From positions 1,294,621 through 1,358,620 of the forward strand of contig VFFE01007028.1 of NCBI GenBank assembly GCA_008921705.1: a stretch of DNA of 64,000 bases, written 5' to 3'. The position numbers and the translations under genes were made by a program. Every line of letters begins with the position of its first letter. Within the stretch, counting starts at the first letter, position 1. The DNA comes from Burhinus oedicnemus (lineage: Eukaryota; Chordata; Aves; Charadriiformes; Burhinidae). Positions 1 through 13,700 of the stretch are shown piece by piece. A model generated the notes under the pieces. The model worked only from the letters and a program-made list of their open reading frames with translations. It ran no database searches and was not told the DNA's origin.

Positions 1-1111
1 ATTTTTTTTTTTTTTTTTTTTTTTTTAAATATACACACACAATATATATGAATTTACAGTATATATAGTATATATAAAAATTAATTTTTATATTTATAGT
101 TTTAACAGGAGGATGAATCCAAGGCATAGGGTGAATTGCACTCTCTAGAAGCTAGAACTGTAGCTGGGTTTCAAGCAGGGTTTATGGCAGTAATACACCC
201 TCCTCCTCCTTTTCCTGCTCCTTTTTTCTTTTTCCTTGCTGCACCCATCTGTCTTCTAAGGTATTCTTGTAGGAATTGATTTTGTGGTGAAGTCTCCAGA
301 CCTGGGAGAGCTCACTGCAAGGAGCAGGAAGGATGGAGTGGAAGGCACTTCCGTGCATTACACAATCACTAAGGAGTCCAGGGCCTTTGGCCTGAGGTCA
401 CAGGTCAATGCTAAAACCAGTGAAGCTGCAGCCCAGGTGCAGAGTGCCCCAGATGCCTTTCTAGAGAAGGTTTACATCTCTCCCACAAAGAAGCAGCAGA
501 TACTGCTGTATCACCTTTTGTTCCATTCCCTTTTCCTAATGTGACAGCCACATCCAGCCCCACATTAGGCTTCAGAATGCCCTGGGGAATCCTAGCCTTA
601 GTCAGACTTTAACTTTTAGTAGTTTTAGTGCAGTCTTTTTATACCATTTGCAGCTCAATTTCACAAGCTCCCACTTTGGTCCCATGCTGGCTGTCTAATG
701 TTAATGAAGATAATGTCTACACATCAGGTTTTAGGTTTTTTCTTTCTTTGAGAGTTTGTCTTTGAGCTTTGCCCTTGAGGTTTGCATTGTCAGCAAAATG
801 TCACCATAAACAGTATAGCTTGATATTGTGCAGCTGGATATAGAGTAAGATACTTCTGTCCTCCACCCCCATGCCCACGCTTGTCTTCAGACTCTTGCAG
901 AGCTATAGGCAAAATTTCCAATCCAAAACCAGGCTGTATTACTGCCATAAACCCTGCTTGAAACCTAGCTACAGTTCTAGCTTCTAGAGAGTGCAATTCA
1001 CCCTATACCTTGGATTCATCCTCCTGTTAAAACTATAAATATAAACATTAATTTATATGTATACTATAAATTCATATATATGTGTGTGTATATTTAAAAA
1101 AAAAAAAAAAA
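1..1111. repeat. Fold-back element with long inverted arms (unknown family)
   Basis: The left arm (1-198) and right arm (about 934-1111) are reverse complements separated by about 735 bp. The innermost ~95 bp of the arms differ at only about three positions by eye. The outer parts are AT-rich with TATATATG and ACACAC tracts and match with small gaps. The left arm opens in a T-run at the window edge and the right arm ends in a 16-base A-run, so both A-rich ends point outward. Two readings fit: a pair of head-to-head SINE-like retroposons, or a non-autonomous element with long inverted ends. The interior (199-933) is unrelated to the arms. Its only notable open frame (284-544) resembles nothing I know. 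The left end is cut by the window, so no target-site duplication can be tested. Confidence 0.75.
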
Positions 1112-1606
1112 GACATCTGCTGGAGGAACCTAAGCTGCTTTCGTAGCTTTTGATAAAATTACCTTAGCCTACCGGGGATGAAGCGGAAGATGGATACAAA
1201 TATAAAACCTAGAGTCCTCTTTGCCTTTGGGGAAAACTTTTAAGAAGGGAGTGAAAAGTTCCTTCACCTACTGTTTATTCTTGGGTTGCTCAGTTGCTCA
1301 GTTTTATGTTTTTGCACTGTGAAGTGTAGTTTCAGCTTGGTTAGGGTGGAGAGGCAGTTACTTCTCAGCTAAAGTGAACTGGCAGGGCTTTTCTTCCAAA
1401 ACCCTGAGGTCTTTTCTTTGCATGTAAGGCTTCACATGGAGGCTCTAAGAGCAGGAGGCTGTGTTACGTCTGTTGTGTTTAGATAGGAGTTCTGCAATTC
1501 TTGCTGTAGGAAAGTGTTCGTTTCTTCGGGTTCCTACTTTAAAGTAGGAGATATGCATGGAGTTATTCAGAGGAAGACAGATATTCCCTAAAGAAGAGAG
1601 AAAATG

Positions 1607-1654
1607 GATCTTCATCTGGTCTCATTTAGTGATACAATACACCAGATGAAGATC
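1607..1654. repeat. Perfect 14-bp inverted repeat with 20-nt loop
   Basis: GATCTTCATCTGGT at 1607-1620 is repeated as its exact reverse complement at 1641-1654, with a 20-base spacer. The RNA would form a strong hairpin on either strand. No surrounding element or function was recognised. Confidence 0.85.
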
Positions 1655-4600
1655 ACACCATTGTGTTGTCTGAGTGTGGGTTTTTGGTTTTGTATTGTCT
1701 GATCTGAGCTATGAAAGCCCTTTGGGGTTCATCCTTTCTGTATGAAGAGTGCCAAGCACGTGGTTGTCTCATAATAAATGAAGTGGGTGGTTTGAAGTTG
1801 TATTGTTTTCAATTCTATCTTGCAGTATTTTTTCCTCTTTGAAATACTCTTAGAGTCTGTTACTGATTTGGAATATTAAACTGTTTTGTTATGGATTTAT
1901 AGCTATAAGGAGCATTTAACATATCCCTTTAAGTTCCTTTCTTTAGAGTTGTTATTCCACACACTGTATCTGGGAGCAGCAGACATGAACACACAAGATG
2001 ATTTGCTGCAGTATTTGAGAAGCCATTTATAAGGATTCCCAGTTTGATGAGGCTTGGATGTGACTTCATTAGAGTTTTTCTCCCAGCTTTGCATGATGTG
2101 TTTAGGGGGAGTGTGGGCGGGTCCTTCTACTCTCTCTTCCCCTGGGAAGTCTGAAAAATGCACAGTGACCCTCATAGCACATGGAATAGCTTAAAAGTAG
2201 TTGGTAGACAGTGGGAGGCTGAAGAAGCTGTGTGAGACTTGGAGTGCTTAGCGCAAGTGTATTGCTGGCTAAACGATGAGGATATCTGATGACCACAGGG
2301 CAAAGCCCACCCAAAGCCGCATTGGAGCTGAAGAATTAGACTTCAGATAGTCTTTGATGCATCAGAAAATTGTTTCTCTTCCTACCAATGCTTTAGAAGC
2401 TTGTGTCAGTTCAGCTCTTTAGTCAACATTGTTATTTGACTCAGTATTCAAACCTTGACAATGACCTGAACAACCTGATCTAACTTTGAAATTAGCTCTC
2501 CTTTGAGCAGGTCCCTTCTGCCCAAGGCTCCTTCCATCCTAAATTGTTTTGTAATTCTATGAATTGACCGTAAATCAAAGTAGGAAAGCAGCAGTATGGC
2601 CCTATAAAGAAAGGGGGCAACAGTAAGGCTCCGTGCAACCTACTGTCTCCCGTATTATTGCTATGAGACCAACTCCTTGAAACAGGCAGTATCAGAAGAT
2701 GTTATACGGTTCCTTCTAAGTGCCTGGAATCCATAGTTGCTTTTGGTCTAAGTGACTGCATGACTTCCTTAGCTCAGGACACTGCTGGTGAAACAATCTG
2801 AAATGTGGAATTTCTCAAATGAATTCTCTGAAAATAGACTTGCTTTCAGTTAGCCTATGGCTCAGTGGAAATCCCATAACACTGGTGAGTCACAGTGGGA
2901 GGATGTTGCCCTTTTTAAACCGTGGCATTCCTTCAGCTGGATGTTTGGAAAATGCCAGCAATTGTGGAGTTAACTTGCTTTTTTCCCACCAGCATCTTTC
3001 CTTTTTCTGTTAACAGAATGACTTCATCCTCAGATATTTGGGATGATTTGTTAGCTTGATGCTGACATTGGGTCACTGCAGTATCTTTAGTCTAGGTATG
3101 GAAGACAGGCACATGGCTTAAAAAATTACTTTGTTAGAAATGCAAGTAGGCTTTAGAGCAGTAAATTCAGAGACTCTGGCCTATGACAAGCACAGGACAT
3201 AATGGGAAACAACAAAATGCAGTGTCACTAATGCAGCAAATGCACATATTTCCTGATCAGTGGCGTGCTTGGGTCTTTTCAGTGTGAAAGAGCTGTTTGA
3301 TTAACGGCACCTGTTGATGTGTGTTGTAGGCTGAAGTAGTAGCTCCCAAATTTGGGCAACATGGTTAATACAGTGTAAAATAAAGCCTAAAATGATATAC
3401 ATTTCCTTCTACATCGTTTAAGACAGAGAATGTGTTCTTGGAAGAATAAAACTTGAGATTCATATAAGACACCATGTCATTCTTCTATAGTTCCAAATTA
3501 TGCATTTAGGCTTTTTTCTTTTCTTGCATAAGTATTCCATGTGTAGGTCAGCATACCTGAGAAGAAATATTGGCCATTTTGTATGGTCTATCATTAACTT
3601 CCTGTAATTGTATCTTCATGGGTTTTTTTACCTGATATTTTCCTTTCTATAGCAAGTACCCCAAAGTGGTTACTTTGAGAAACAGTATAGTGGGCTTAAT
3701 GATGTGAGAGACTCCTCTTAAAAATATATTTATTTTCTTGGAGTCACTCTTGTAGTGGTTTAAAGGATGAATTTTGTGTCAAGGAGGCACGATTTAGCTG
3801 ATATACCATTATGACAGCTTGGAATCATGATACCTAAAAGATCATGTTGTAGCAGACATAAGAGGAGATAAGGAGTTTTTCAAAATCATTCATTTTACTT
3901 GGTTTATGTTTTCCATGCTGCAATGCTAACAGTTACAGACTCATTTATTTATCTTGGTGTAAGAGGTTATTTTGGGTCAGGGCCTTGAAATTATATATTT
4001 ATTTGTGTATAATAAAAAAGTCTTCTCTTCCCCGCACCCCCATGGGAACAACATGAAATATTTTTAGTTTCTTCCTCCCTCTCCCTCTCTCTCTCTCCAA
4101 CAAGAAAGGTTAGCTGTTGCTTAGAAAATGCCTTCCCAGCTCTTTTCTTCAGACTGCTGAAGACATAAATGCCATAAACTTGCCGTGGTATTTGCTATAG
4201 ATATTCTGATTATGTAGAATTTGGGTGTCTGTTTTGCAGTTCTGCGTTTTTCAGGTGTGTTACTACTGCTCCAGTTGAAGTTAGCACTCAACACTTCTCA
4301 AAAATCAGGCCCAAAATAGTCTGGAGTTTATACAGTGATAGTTGGAAAATCATCATCATCACGCCTAATGCTGTGTTTCGCATTTGGCTTGCATTCTGTG
4401 GGAGTTTGAGAGAGCTCAGTGGGAACAGATTTGACCCTACCATGGAAAAAAAGAAGGAGAAAAAAAAAAAAAAAGAGAAAACATTTATCCAGCTGTCATC
4501 CTACTAAAATGGTGTAATTTGCTGTACTTAAGAACAAAAATAATGGTGAGCAATCCAATTCTGCTGTATGGGAAATACGTGTAAATGCTGATTGTGAGAT

Positions 4601-5107
4601 TTAGTTGCTGCCACTGGATTAGGTTCTGTCCTTGTCTGTCCTCTTGCAAAAGTTCTGGGTCTCCACAATCCAAGTATGAGTCAGTCCTGCTGTGGTGGTA
4701 TGCAATAATAATAATATATACTGTGTATAATGCAGTTTTCACCATTCAGGTTAGTCTTAGGTGGATAAGCAAGAGCAAAGAATATGTAAATGACTAGCGT
4801 ATTTCTCTGGTACATGAGAAGCAGATTTGCTACAGACCAGGGCTCACCTTTCTCTGTATTCTGAATTTCACTGAATGCTCACCAGCTTTTCAAAATCCAA
4901 TGAATACCGAGCTGAAAGAGTTGCTGAATTCCCTGTCTTTTCAGTGAAGAGTTTAGAAACAGGCACAGTAAATAATTGTTGGTGGGATCTAGGGATAGCC
5001 ATGAAAAGAAAAAAAGAAATCTCCTTCTACTATTCTGGAGAACTGTTTAGTTTTCATTACAGTCAGATGTGACAGTTTCAGCTGCACACCTGAACTGAGG
5101 TGAAAAT

Positions 5108-7893
5108 CATAGAATTATGGAATGGTTTAGGTTGGAAGGAACATTAAAGATCATCTAGTTCCAACCCCGCTGCCATGAGCAAGGACACCTCCCAGCAAAC
5201 CAGGCTGATCAAAGCCTCATCCAACCTGGTCTTGAACACTTCCAAGGATGAGGCATACACAGCTTCCCTGGGCAACCTGTTCCAGTGCCTCACCACCCTC
5301 AGAGTGAAAAATTTCTTCCTGAGATCTAATCTAAATCTACCCTCTTCCAGTTTGAAGCCATTACCCCTCGTCCTATCACTACATGCCCTTGTAAAAAGTC
5401 CTTCCCCAGCTTTCTTGTAGGCCCCTTTCAGATACTGGAAGGCTGCTATAAGGTGTCCCTGGAGCCTTCTCTTCTGCAGGCTGAACAACTCCAACTCTCT
5501 CAGCCTGTCCTCGTAGCAGAGGTGCTCTAACCCTCTGATCATCTTTGTGGCCCTCCCCTAGACCTGCTCCAACAGGTCCATGTCCTTCTTATACTGGGGG
5601 CCCCAGAGCTGAACACAGTATTCCAGGTGGGGTCTCATGAGAGTGGAGTAGAGGGGCAGAATCACCTCCCTTGACCTGCTGGCCATGGTTCCTTTGATGC
5701 AGCCCAGGATGTGGTTGGCCTTCTGGGCTGCAAGTGCACATTGCCAGCTCATGTTAAGCTTCTCATCTACCAACACCCCCAAGTCCTTCTCCACCTAGCT
5801 TGTATTTGCACTTGGGATTGCCCTGACCCACGTGCAGGACCTTGCACTTGGCCTTATTGAACTTCATGAGGTTGGCACGGACCCACCTCTCAAGCCTGTC
5901 CAGGTCCCTCTGGATGGCATCCCTTCCCTCCAGCATATCAACTGCTCCACACAGCTTGGTGTCATTGGCAAACTTGCTGAGGGTGCACTCAGTCCCTACA
6001 TCCATGTCACTTAAATAGTACTGGGACCAATACCAACCCGTGAGGAACACTACTTGTCACTGATTGCCACTTGGACATTGAGCTGTTGACCACAACGCTT
6101 TGAGTGCAACCATCCAGCCAATTCCTTATGCACCAAGTGGTCCATCCATCAAATCCATGTCTCTCCAATTTAGAGACAAGGATGTCATGCGGGACAGTGT
6201 CAAATGCTTTGCACAAGTCCAGGTAGATGACATTTGTTGCTCTCCCCTTATGCACCAATGCTGTAACCCCATCACAGAAGGCCACCAAATTCGTCAGGCA
6301 CGATTTGCCCTTAGTGAAGCCATGATGGCTGCCATCAATCACCTCCTTATTTTCCGTATGCCTTAGCAGAGTTTCCAGGAGGATCTGCTCCATGATCTTG
6401 CCGGACACAGAGGTGAGACTGACTGGTCTGTAGTTCCCCTGGGTCTTCCTTTTGTCCCCTTTTTAAAAATGGGCATTATGTTTCTGCTTTTCCAGTCAGT
6501 GGGAACGTCACTGGACTGCCAGGACTTCTCAAATATGATGGACAGTGGCTTGGCAACTACATCTGTCAGTTCCCTCAGGATCTGCGGATGAATCTCATCA
6601 GATCCCATGGACTTGTGCACATTCACGTTCCTCAGCTGGTCTCAGATCTGGTCTTTTCTTACAGTGGGCAGTTCTTCATTCTCCCAGTCCCTGCCTTTAC
6701 CTTCTGCAACTTGGGTGATGTAGTTAGAGTCTTTACCAGTGAAGACTGAAGCAAAAAAGTTGTTGCGTACCTCCGTGTTCTCCATGTTCCAAGTGACTAG
6801 GTCGCCTGTTTTCTTCCTGACTGGGCCCACATCTTCCTGTGTCTTCCTTTTGTCCCTGATAGACCTATAGAAGGCTGTCTTGTTGCCTCTGACACCTCTA
6901 GCCAGATGTAGCTCTATCTGGGCTTTAGCTTTCCTAACCTCATCCCTGGCTGCCTGGACAATTTCTCTGTATTCCTCCCAGACTACCTGTCCTTGCTTCC
7001 ACCCTCTCTAGGCTTCCTTTTTCTGTTTGAGATTGTCCAGGAGCTCCTTGTTCATCCATGCAGGCCTCCGGGCATTTTTGCCTGACTTCCTCTTTGTTGG
7101 GATGCATTGCTCCTGAGCTTGGTGGAGACGGTCCTTGAATATTAGCCAGCTTTCTTGGGCCCCTCTTCCTTCCAAGGCTTTATCCCACTGTATTCCATCA
7201 ACCAGATCCCTGAAGAGGCCAAAGTCTGCCCTCCTGAAGTGCACGGTAGTAAGCTTACTGCACGCCCTCCTCGCCACCATAAGGATCTCAAACTCCACCA
7301 TCTCATGATCACTGCAGCCAATGCGGCCCTTGAGCTTCACATTCCCCACCAGCCCCTCCTTGTTGGTGAGAACAAGGTCCAGCATGGCACCTCTCCTCAT
7401 TGGCTCCTCTGTCACTTGGAGAAGGAATTTATCATTGACACATTCCAGGAACCTACTGGATTGCTTATGGCCTGCTGTGTTGTCCTTCCAACAGATATTG
7501 GGGTGGTTGAAGTCCCCAGTGAGGACCAGGGCTTGCGAACGTGAGGCTACTCCTATCTGGCTATAAAGGGCGTCATCTGCTCAGTCTTCCTGGTCAGGTA
7601 GCCTGTAGCAGACCCTCCCTGAAACATCACGTGTCCCTGCCCTCGCTTTGATCTTGACCCATATGCTCTTGGTCAGCTCCTCATCCATCACCAGGCAGAG
7701 CTCCATGCACTCCAGCTGGTCCTTGACATAGAGGGCAACACTCCCTCCTCGTCTCCCCTGCCCGCCCTTCCTGAAGCGTCAGTATCCGTCCATTTCAACA
7801 CTCCAGTCATAGGAGCCATCCCACCATGTCTCTGTGATGCTAATTAGATCGTAGTCTTGCAGGAAAATCACATTGTCTTCCATGATATTCAGT
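5108..7893 (-). mobile_element. CR1 LINE, 5'-truncated, with decayed ORF2 (endonuclease + reverse transcriptase)
   Basis: This is a CR1 non-LTR retrotransposon in antisense orientation to DAAM2. The 3' end is at the left (CATAGAATTATGG, reverse complement of the CR1 terminal repeat) and the truncated 5' end is near 7893. Minus-strand fragments in order from the right give the endonuclease region (an ISITETWWD-like stretch near 7830-7850), the endonuclease C-terminus (7008-7415, with DLVLTNKEGLVG and SDHEMVEFEIL), and RT (6007-6408, with [13 protein letters not shown]). The active-site block at about 5975 reads FANDT where FADDT is expected. The C-terminal domain follows (5558-5794 and 5144-5542, with [12 protein letters not shown]). 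Several frameshifts and stops separate these pieces and ORF1 is absent, so the copy is dead. Confidence 0.95.
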
Positions 7894-10489
7894 CATCTGT
7901 TGAAAGGCACCTGGCATCCCAAACATGTTGCAGATGTAATAGGTGAGAGAAATGAAGTCTGGGAGAAAGGAAAGTTTTACCTGAGTTTGTGGAAGGTGAG
8001 AGATAGACAAAGCAACCAAATGATACACTCAGATATTGGGTTAGCAACTTAAAAGCCATGGGTCTCTCAGTCTGTATTTATTCCCTTTGTTCACCTGTCC
8101 AACAGCTCCTAACTTTACTGGTTTTTTTAATAGTGACTGGGGTTAAATGAGGGAGACAAATAGAAAATATGTGGCTGCTTTGACCATCCAGTTGTCATCA
8201 CTCTCAGTAAAGAGCCCAGAGCAGAAGTGAGCTGCAGCAAGCAACAGTGTTACTGGAAAAACAGACAGTGGATATGTTGTGGACAGTGAAGAGAAGTCTT
8301 TTAGAGTTTGGCATTAATAGGTTCTGTGTGTGCCCCCAGAAGGACTTGTCCTAGGTAGCTGTGCTTGCTCGAGGTAGGTGTGTCCGTGTTTCTTTGAGCA
8401 TGGTTAGTGACATTTCATTCCTGTCATCAAGCAACATGCAGGGTGATTACCATGAATGGTAGGTGACTTCATTTTATTTAGAAAAGATTGTAAGTGGTTG
8501 CTTGCTGGAGATAAACAGAGTAGGATAAAAAGATAAACTCTCAGTGCAGGCATGTGGCAGACAGGAGGCTCAGTTACGCACACTGGGCTCTTCTGTGGCT
8601 TTTTGTGTATTGCATGAAGAATGCCAGGAGGAGGAGGAAAGGAAGTGAGGAAGAGAAGATCCAAATGACATAAATACTAGTGGCGTAGGTATACAGTTGA
8701 AAAGAATGCTGTTGGAAAGGGAACAAGGTAAGCTGGATGGGTGAGGAAAAAGTCCCTTTCTGTATCCACAGCAAGTTGACTGTAAGCTGAAGAGGGTTAA
8801 TGATAGCATGGAAATGTACACACAATACTTTTACGTAACACAGTGAAAAGTAGTAGGGACAATGCAGAGCTTGGATGTTAATGAAACAATAGAGTATGCC
8901 CTGCTGCTGCTTAGGATGTATTGGGATAGTGACAGATTGTTGGCTTCACCTGCCACAGGAATTACTGAAGAACTTTGACCCTGACCTCAAGCTTGCCACA
9001 GGTTTGTGGGGATAGAGCTGTGGTTCAGGAGTACAATCTAAGTCCACAGCTACTCACCCGGAGAGCAGGCTGTGTCTATGAGAAATGTTTTGTCCTCTCC
9101 TGAAGACCCGCTGAGTAGAATGATCATGAACTGACCTGCTGACTGGTAGGATCCTCCATAGTGGATATTTCCCTTCACCTCCAAAAGAAGTATACAGAAT
9201 GGCCTGAGGGCAGGTAGGCTCCTGAGAGCTTCTTCATTGGAAGTGCAGGGAAATAATGAATTGTCTTATTTGGCAGCTCATTATTTAGATTACACTCTTG
9301 TCAACTGCAAAATATCAGTTGATTGATTCAGGGCTTGTGAAAAGTAGAGCATATGAGAGGTTTTAGACATGAGTATGGACTTCAGCTAATAGGACAGAAT
9401 GATCTTTAGGCAGCAACAGAGTCAGGAGAACATATCCAGCAAGACACCAACTTCCGTGATAACGGCAAAACATTCAGCAGAGGAACAATGTGTAATACCA
9501 GTAGACTTCAATTTGGCAAGTAAGCTTTGTCCTGAGGGCTAAAAGCACTGGATAATTCAGCGTGGCCTCAACTGTACATTTTAGTAGTTCTGTAAATAGA
9601 GGGACAAGTTGTCCTCTTGGTCACTGCACTATACCCATAAATTAATGCTTGGTGATGGTGGAATCCTCATCCTACAGCAGGGCTAAATATATGTGATGAG
9701 GGACACGCACATTTGTATGATCTGTAAATAGTAAGAGGAGGCTGATGCAGTCAGTGCTGGCAGCAAGTTTACATCTGTCTGTATTGAGAAGAATGACAAA
9801 AAGCCAACAGAATAGAAAAGAGAAGAAAGGTTCTTAAAACTAAAAGTGTACTGTGTAACCCTGCTATAATTTAAAGTTCATTAAAATGGGATTCTCTCCA
9901 TCAGTAATCTATAGTAAGTCTTGTGCCAGACATGGTTATTGTAAAACTTAATCTTGGTTTAAACACTACACTTATACAGTTCATTAAAATCAGTGGTTGA
10001 GACTTCTGAGGTTTTAGGAAAAAAAACCCTAGTTCTTATCTTCAGCTCATAACACTGCACCAACAACCTTTCCACCTGCCAGGTATGGCATTCCAGTCCA
10101 TTTTCAGTGAGAAACTGTGTATGTCTCTGTGTGTATGCAATGGATCTGGCATGTTTTCTGGAAGACATAAAAGCATGGTCTTCATCTCCATTAGACTGAT
10201 ACCAATTAGAAGTAATTAATTTGAAGTGATTTTGAGTGTTGGATTAGGTTGGAAATGAAACATCATGTATATAATGCACAACTTCTAGAGCTGCTGTATC
10301 TAGGGGTGCTTGGGAAGCCAAAAAAGTGATGGATGGAATAAGCAGTTCAAAACAAAGTATGTATTTAACTTTATTTGAAAGTTTTTCAGCCTGTGGTACG
10401 GCAAACCATTTTTCAGAAATGGATAGTCCGTTTTACTTTCTAAAGGCTGGTGAATTTCAGCAGCATTGAAGCTTCTCTCAGTATTATGA

Positions 10490-10640
10490 AAAGATTTCTA
10501 AGAAGGAATCCTCATCCTTCATAAATGTATCCCTGTTTCACTTTTATGCTTTTAGACTTTATTATATTTTGTGGCAGTGAGTTCCACAGTTTGGCAGTAT
10601 TTTGTGATATAAATAATAATATGAAGTCTTTGATTCTTCC
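10490..10640 (-). mobile_element. Ancient CR1/L3-like remnant
   Basis: The stretch with GGCAGTGAGTTCCACAGTTT followed by TTTTGTG and a TTCCTTTGAA block resembles the 3' part of old CR1/L3 LINEs read in reverse. It is strongly diverged and its edges are guesses. Confidence 0.35.
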
Positions 10641-10729
10641 TTTGAAAGTCTGGTTAGTAACCAGCATCAGAGGTCATTATTAGGTCCATCAAGTTACTGA
10701 CAGCTGGACAGAGATCAGGCGAAATGAAG

Positions 10730-10735
10730 AAAAAA

Positions 10736-10767
<32 letters not shown>
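10730..10767. repeat. Poly(A) tract with one G interruption
   Basis: A run of about 38 bases is almost purely A, with one internal G. It may be the tail of an old retroposon or simple low-complexity sequence. No target-site duplication was found. Confidence 0.9.
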
Positions 10768-13700
10768 CAACCCTGTGGTCTGTTAGGTAAAATATTCCTG
10801 TGTCATAATCCAGTGAACTGGAAGCATGTGTGGCTATACCTGACCTTTATGAGAGGCAACTAGAACTACTCAGCTGCATGGTCCAGCTGGTAATTAATGA
10901 ATATTCTCTTTTAATAAGTTGTACAGTAGACTGCTTTTGTGGCAGAAGGATTACTATCTGCACATCAATAGCTTAATTCCAGGGAGAGAAGTAGTGTTTG
11001 TTTTTCTCACTCTGGATAAATTGTGCTTAAAAGGCTTGGATATATCTCCCTCCCCCAAACCCTGAGAATATTTGTGTAAATGTTAGTCATGGAGTCTGAG
11101 AAACAGAGTACTGACCACATCTGTCTAGTGAATGGCTCAGTCCTATGGTCTGTCGTGTTTCAAAATTAGCATCTCTTGGGACGTGGTTGGCTTTTTGGAG
11201 ACGTAAACTGTCTGAAAAGCTTAGATGTATTTTAGCTCCAATTCTGAACTAGTATTTCATCCCTCAGCAGATCAAACACATTTTGTGTCTTTTAATGAAA
11301 GTGCTTTTTATTTATGCAACTTTGGCTGCTCTGAACTGAGACATAGCCAATAGGATGGACAGTATGTTAATGAACAGGTAAATATTTCTTTGAAAGCTGA
11401 ACTTCTTGAAGTGAAGAAAAGTCAGTTGTGGAAAACAGGGAGAATGGTGATTTGGATGAGAGCGCAGTCCAACTTCAGTGTGGATTGATTCTTGGCTGTG
11501 CTACAGATTCCCTTTGTAACTGGGAACTGTGTAATTGTGTGCATCCCATTTTTCCTGTTTCTGCTGATCTCACTGGAAGAGACTGAAAAACCTAATACGT
11601 TAATTTCTTGAGGACCTTTGACAGTGTAGAGTGCAAGGTGTTACAAGATTGTATTGTATTCAGCATTAATAGCAGATGTTGTGGTAAGTTGAGTCTTTTA
11701 AAAAGGTATCTGAACAGAGAAGAGGAGCACTTGTGGGAAATACAGCACAAGTGACAACCATCTTCCATGCTTCAAGCAAACAAAAAACCCACCTGGTTTA
11801 TAGTGGCCAGAATATTCATGTAGAGAGCAAGGGTCGTGCACCTCACTTTGAAACAGAACATGGACACAAGTCTGAATCCTGCACATCTCAGATGAAAGTT
11901 TTACCAGCTGTTGTTCTGGAGTGTGGGAGGGCTTCATCCAGAAGCACAGAATATTTATCCAGCAAAGCTTTGATCTCAATTGATGTAAGTCATGTTAAAA
12001 GTTAAAGTTTCAGTGAACTGGCATTAAAAAAAAAAAAAATCACTGAAAACTCCCAAGTTATTTGTAATCAGGATCCCAATTCCCATTGCCGTTTAATGGG
12101 AAATACGAAAAAAATAGCTACAGAGACTTACTCAGTATGACAAATAACATATTTCACTTTTTCTTAAAAGGTATTTCTTGTAATAGCTTGAACTCCATGA
12201 TTTATATTTTCTGAACGGTAGGTGATGATACTGACCCTTCACACCTGACTTTCACCTCTGTGAGGTACTAAAATGATGCGTGCAGGCTTTTGAGAAGAGG
12301 AACCAAACTAACCTTAATGTGGCTTTTTGCAAGAAAATGCAATTCTTTGTGACCCAAGTATACACTTAAGCATGCAGTGTCCGGACACTATACAGTGAAC
12401 AAACTGGAACAGGAATTTATATTACAGTAGCCTCATTTCATATTCTCCATTTGTGTTTGCATGCTGTTTTTATTGATATAGAGGGCAGTTCAATGAATGG
12501 TATCATGGTTCCTTGCCCAAGAAAGATTTTAAACCCACATTTTGCAACAATCAGGTATGTGGCTTGTTCCCATTCTGTTCTGAACAGTGCAAAGCAGTAA
12601 GGTCAGCTGTCTGTAGTTCTGAAGAGACGGGTTTGAGAAGGAAGTCATGTTGCTAATGAATAGAAGTCAGCCCAATAGTACCCATGCTTGTATGACATCC
12701 ATAACATATGGTGTATTTCTTGATGCATATGTTCAAGAAAGAAGCATTATTTTAATTTGCATGTTAGAAGGCTTCATGAGTCATCAGCCCTGGCACTTTA
12801 TCACAGGGATGTGTGTGCAGGTAGTGGCAAAGTCCATGTAATGGTTGGACACCCAGGGATGCCAATCACCTGCCGGTCTCAGGGAGCTGGGGTTTGTCTA
12901 CATTGCATAAACACAACCTGATATAAATTATGGTGGAAATAAGAGAGTGCTGGATTCAGTGTCAGATGAGTGTCTGTTGCTAACTCTGCCAATGATTTCC
13001 TGGATGGGTTTTAATTGTCATGTCATCATATATGTCTCCCTGTCTCCATCTGCAGGACAGAAGCCTTGTAAAGTTGCTTATTTTGCGGATGTATTTATTA
13101 ATGCTTTGACATGCTCAGATTTTCAGGACACGCTCTAGAGAACTGCTCAACATTGTTTGGGGTCCGTTTGGTGTAGAGTAGAATACCAATGTGTCATCAC
13201 TGGAAACTGAAACCCAGTGCTCGCCACAAAACAGCATCGATGCCGGCAGTAACTGTGCAGGCTTTCCCTGTGCTGTTTCTTTCAAAAGTGAAACCGTTTT
13301 GAAAGAAGCACCCACCATATATACAGGGTCTCATTTTCATGATCCACTCAGCCACGAATATCTGGCATTTCCACATGATTTCTTTAACACTGGTGTTTGG
13401 TACTTCTGTGTAGAAAGTTTTGCAAAAAAGGCAGTGGTCTATAAATCTTGATTATGTCTGTTATGGCAGTCTTTGTATTGCAAATGCTTGTCTCACTGGC
13501 ATGGCATCCACTAAAGGTCTCTGCTCTCTAGAGAGCAGCTTGCCTAATGGGTCAGGTCTCCCAGGATTTGCAAAAAGGCTCTCAGGATCAGCTGAGCTCT
13601 GCGCACAATACTTTGTTTTATTTTGTTTCATTTTGATTGGTTCAGATGGTCCAAATATTTGCAGAACTCCATTAAGTCCTATTTGGGATGAAGTCATAAG

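Noticed and set aside
284..544. 86-codon open frame inside the fold-back element
   Set aside because: No recognisable domain, no splice or promoter signals, and it lies in a repeat. Treated as chance.
7155..7566. Plus-strand open frames of 129 and 81 codons
   Set aside because: They are the reverse strand of the CR1 endonuclease region.
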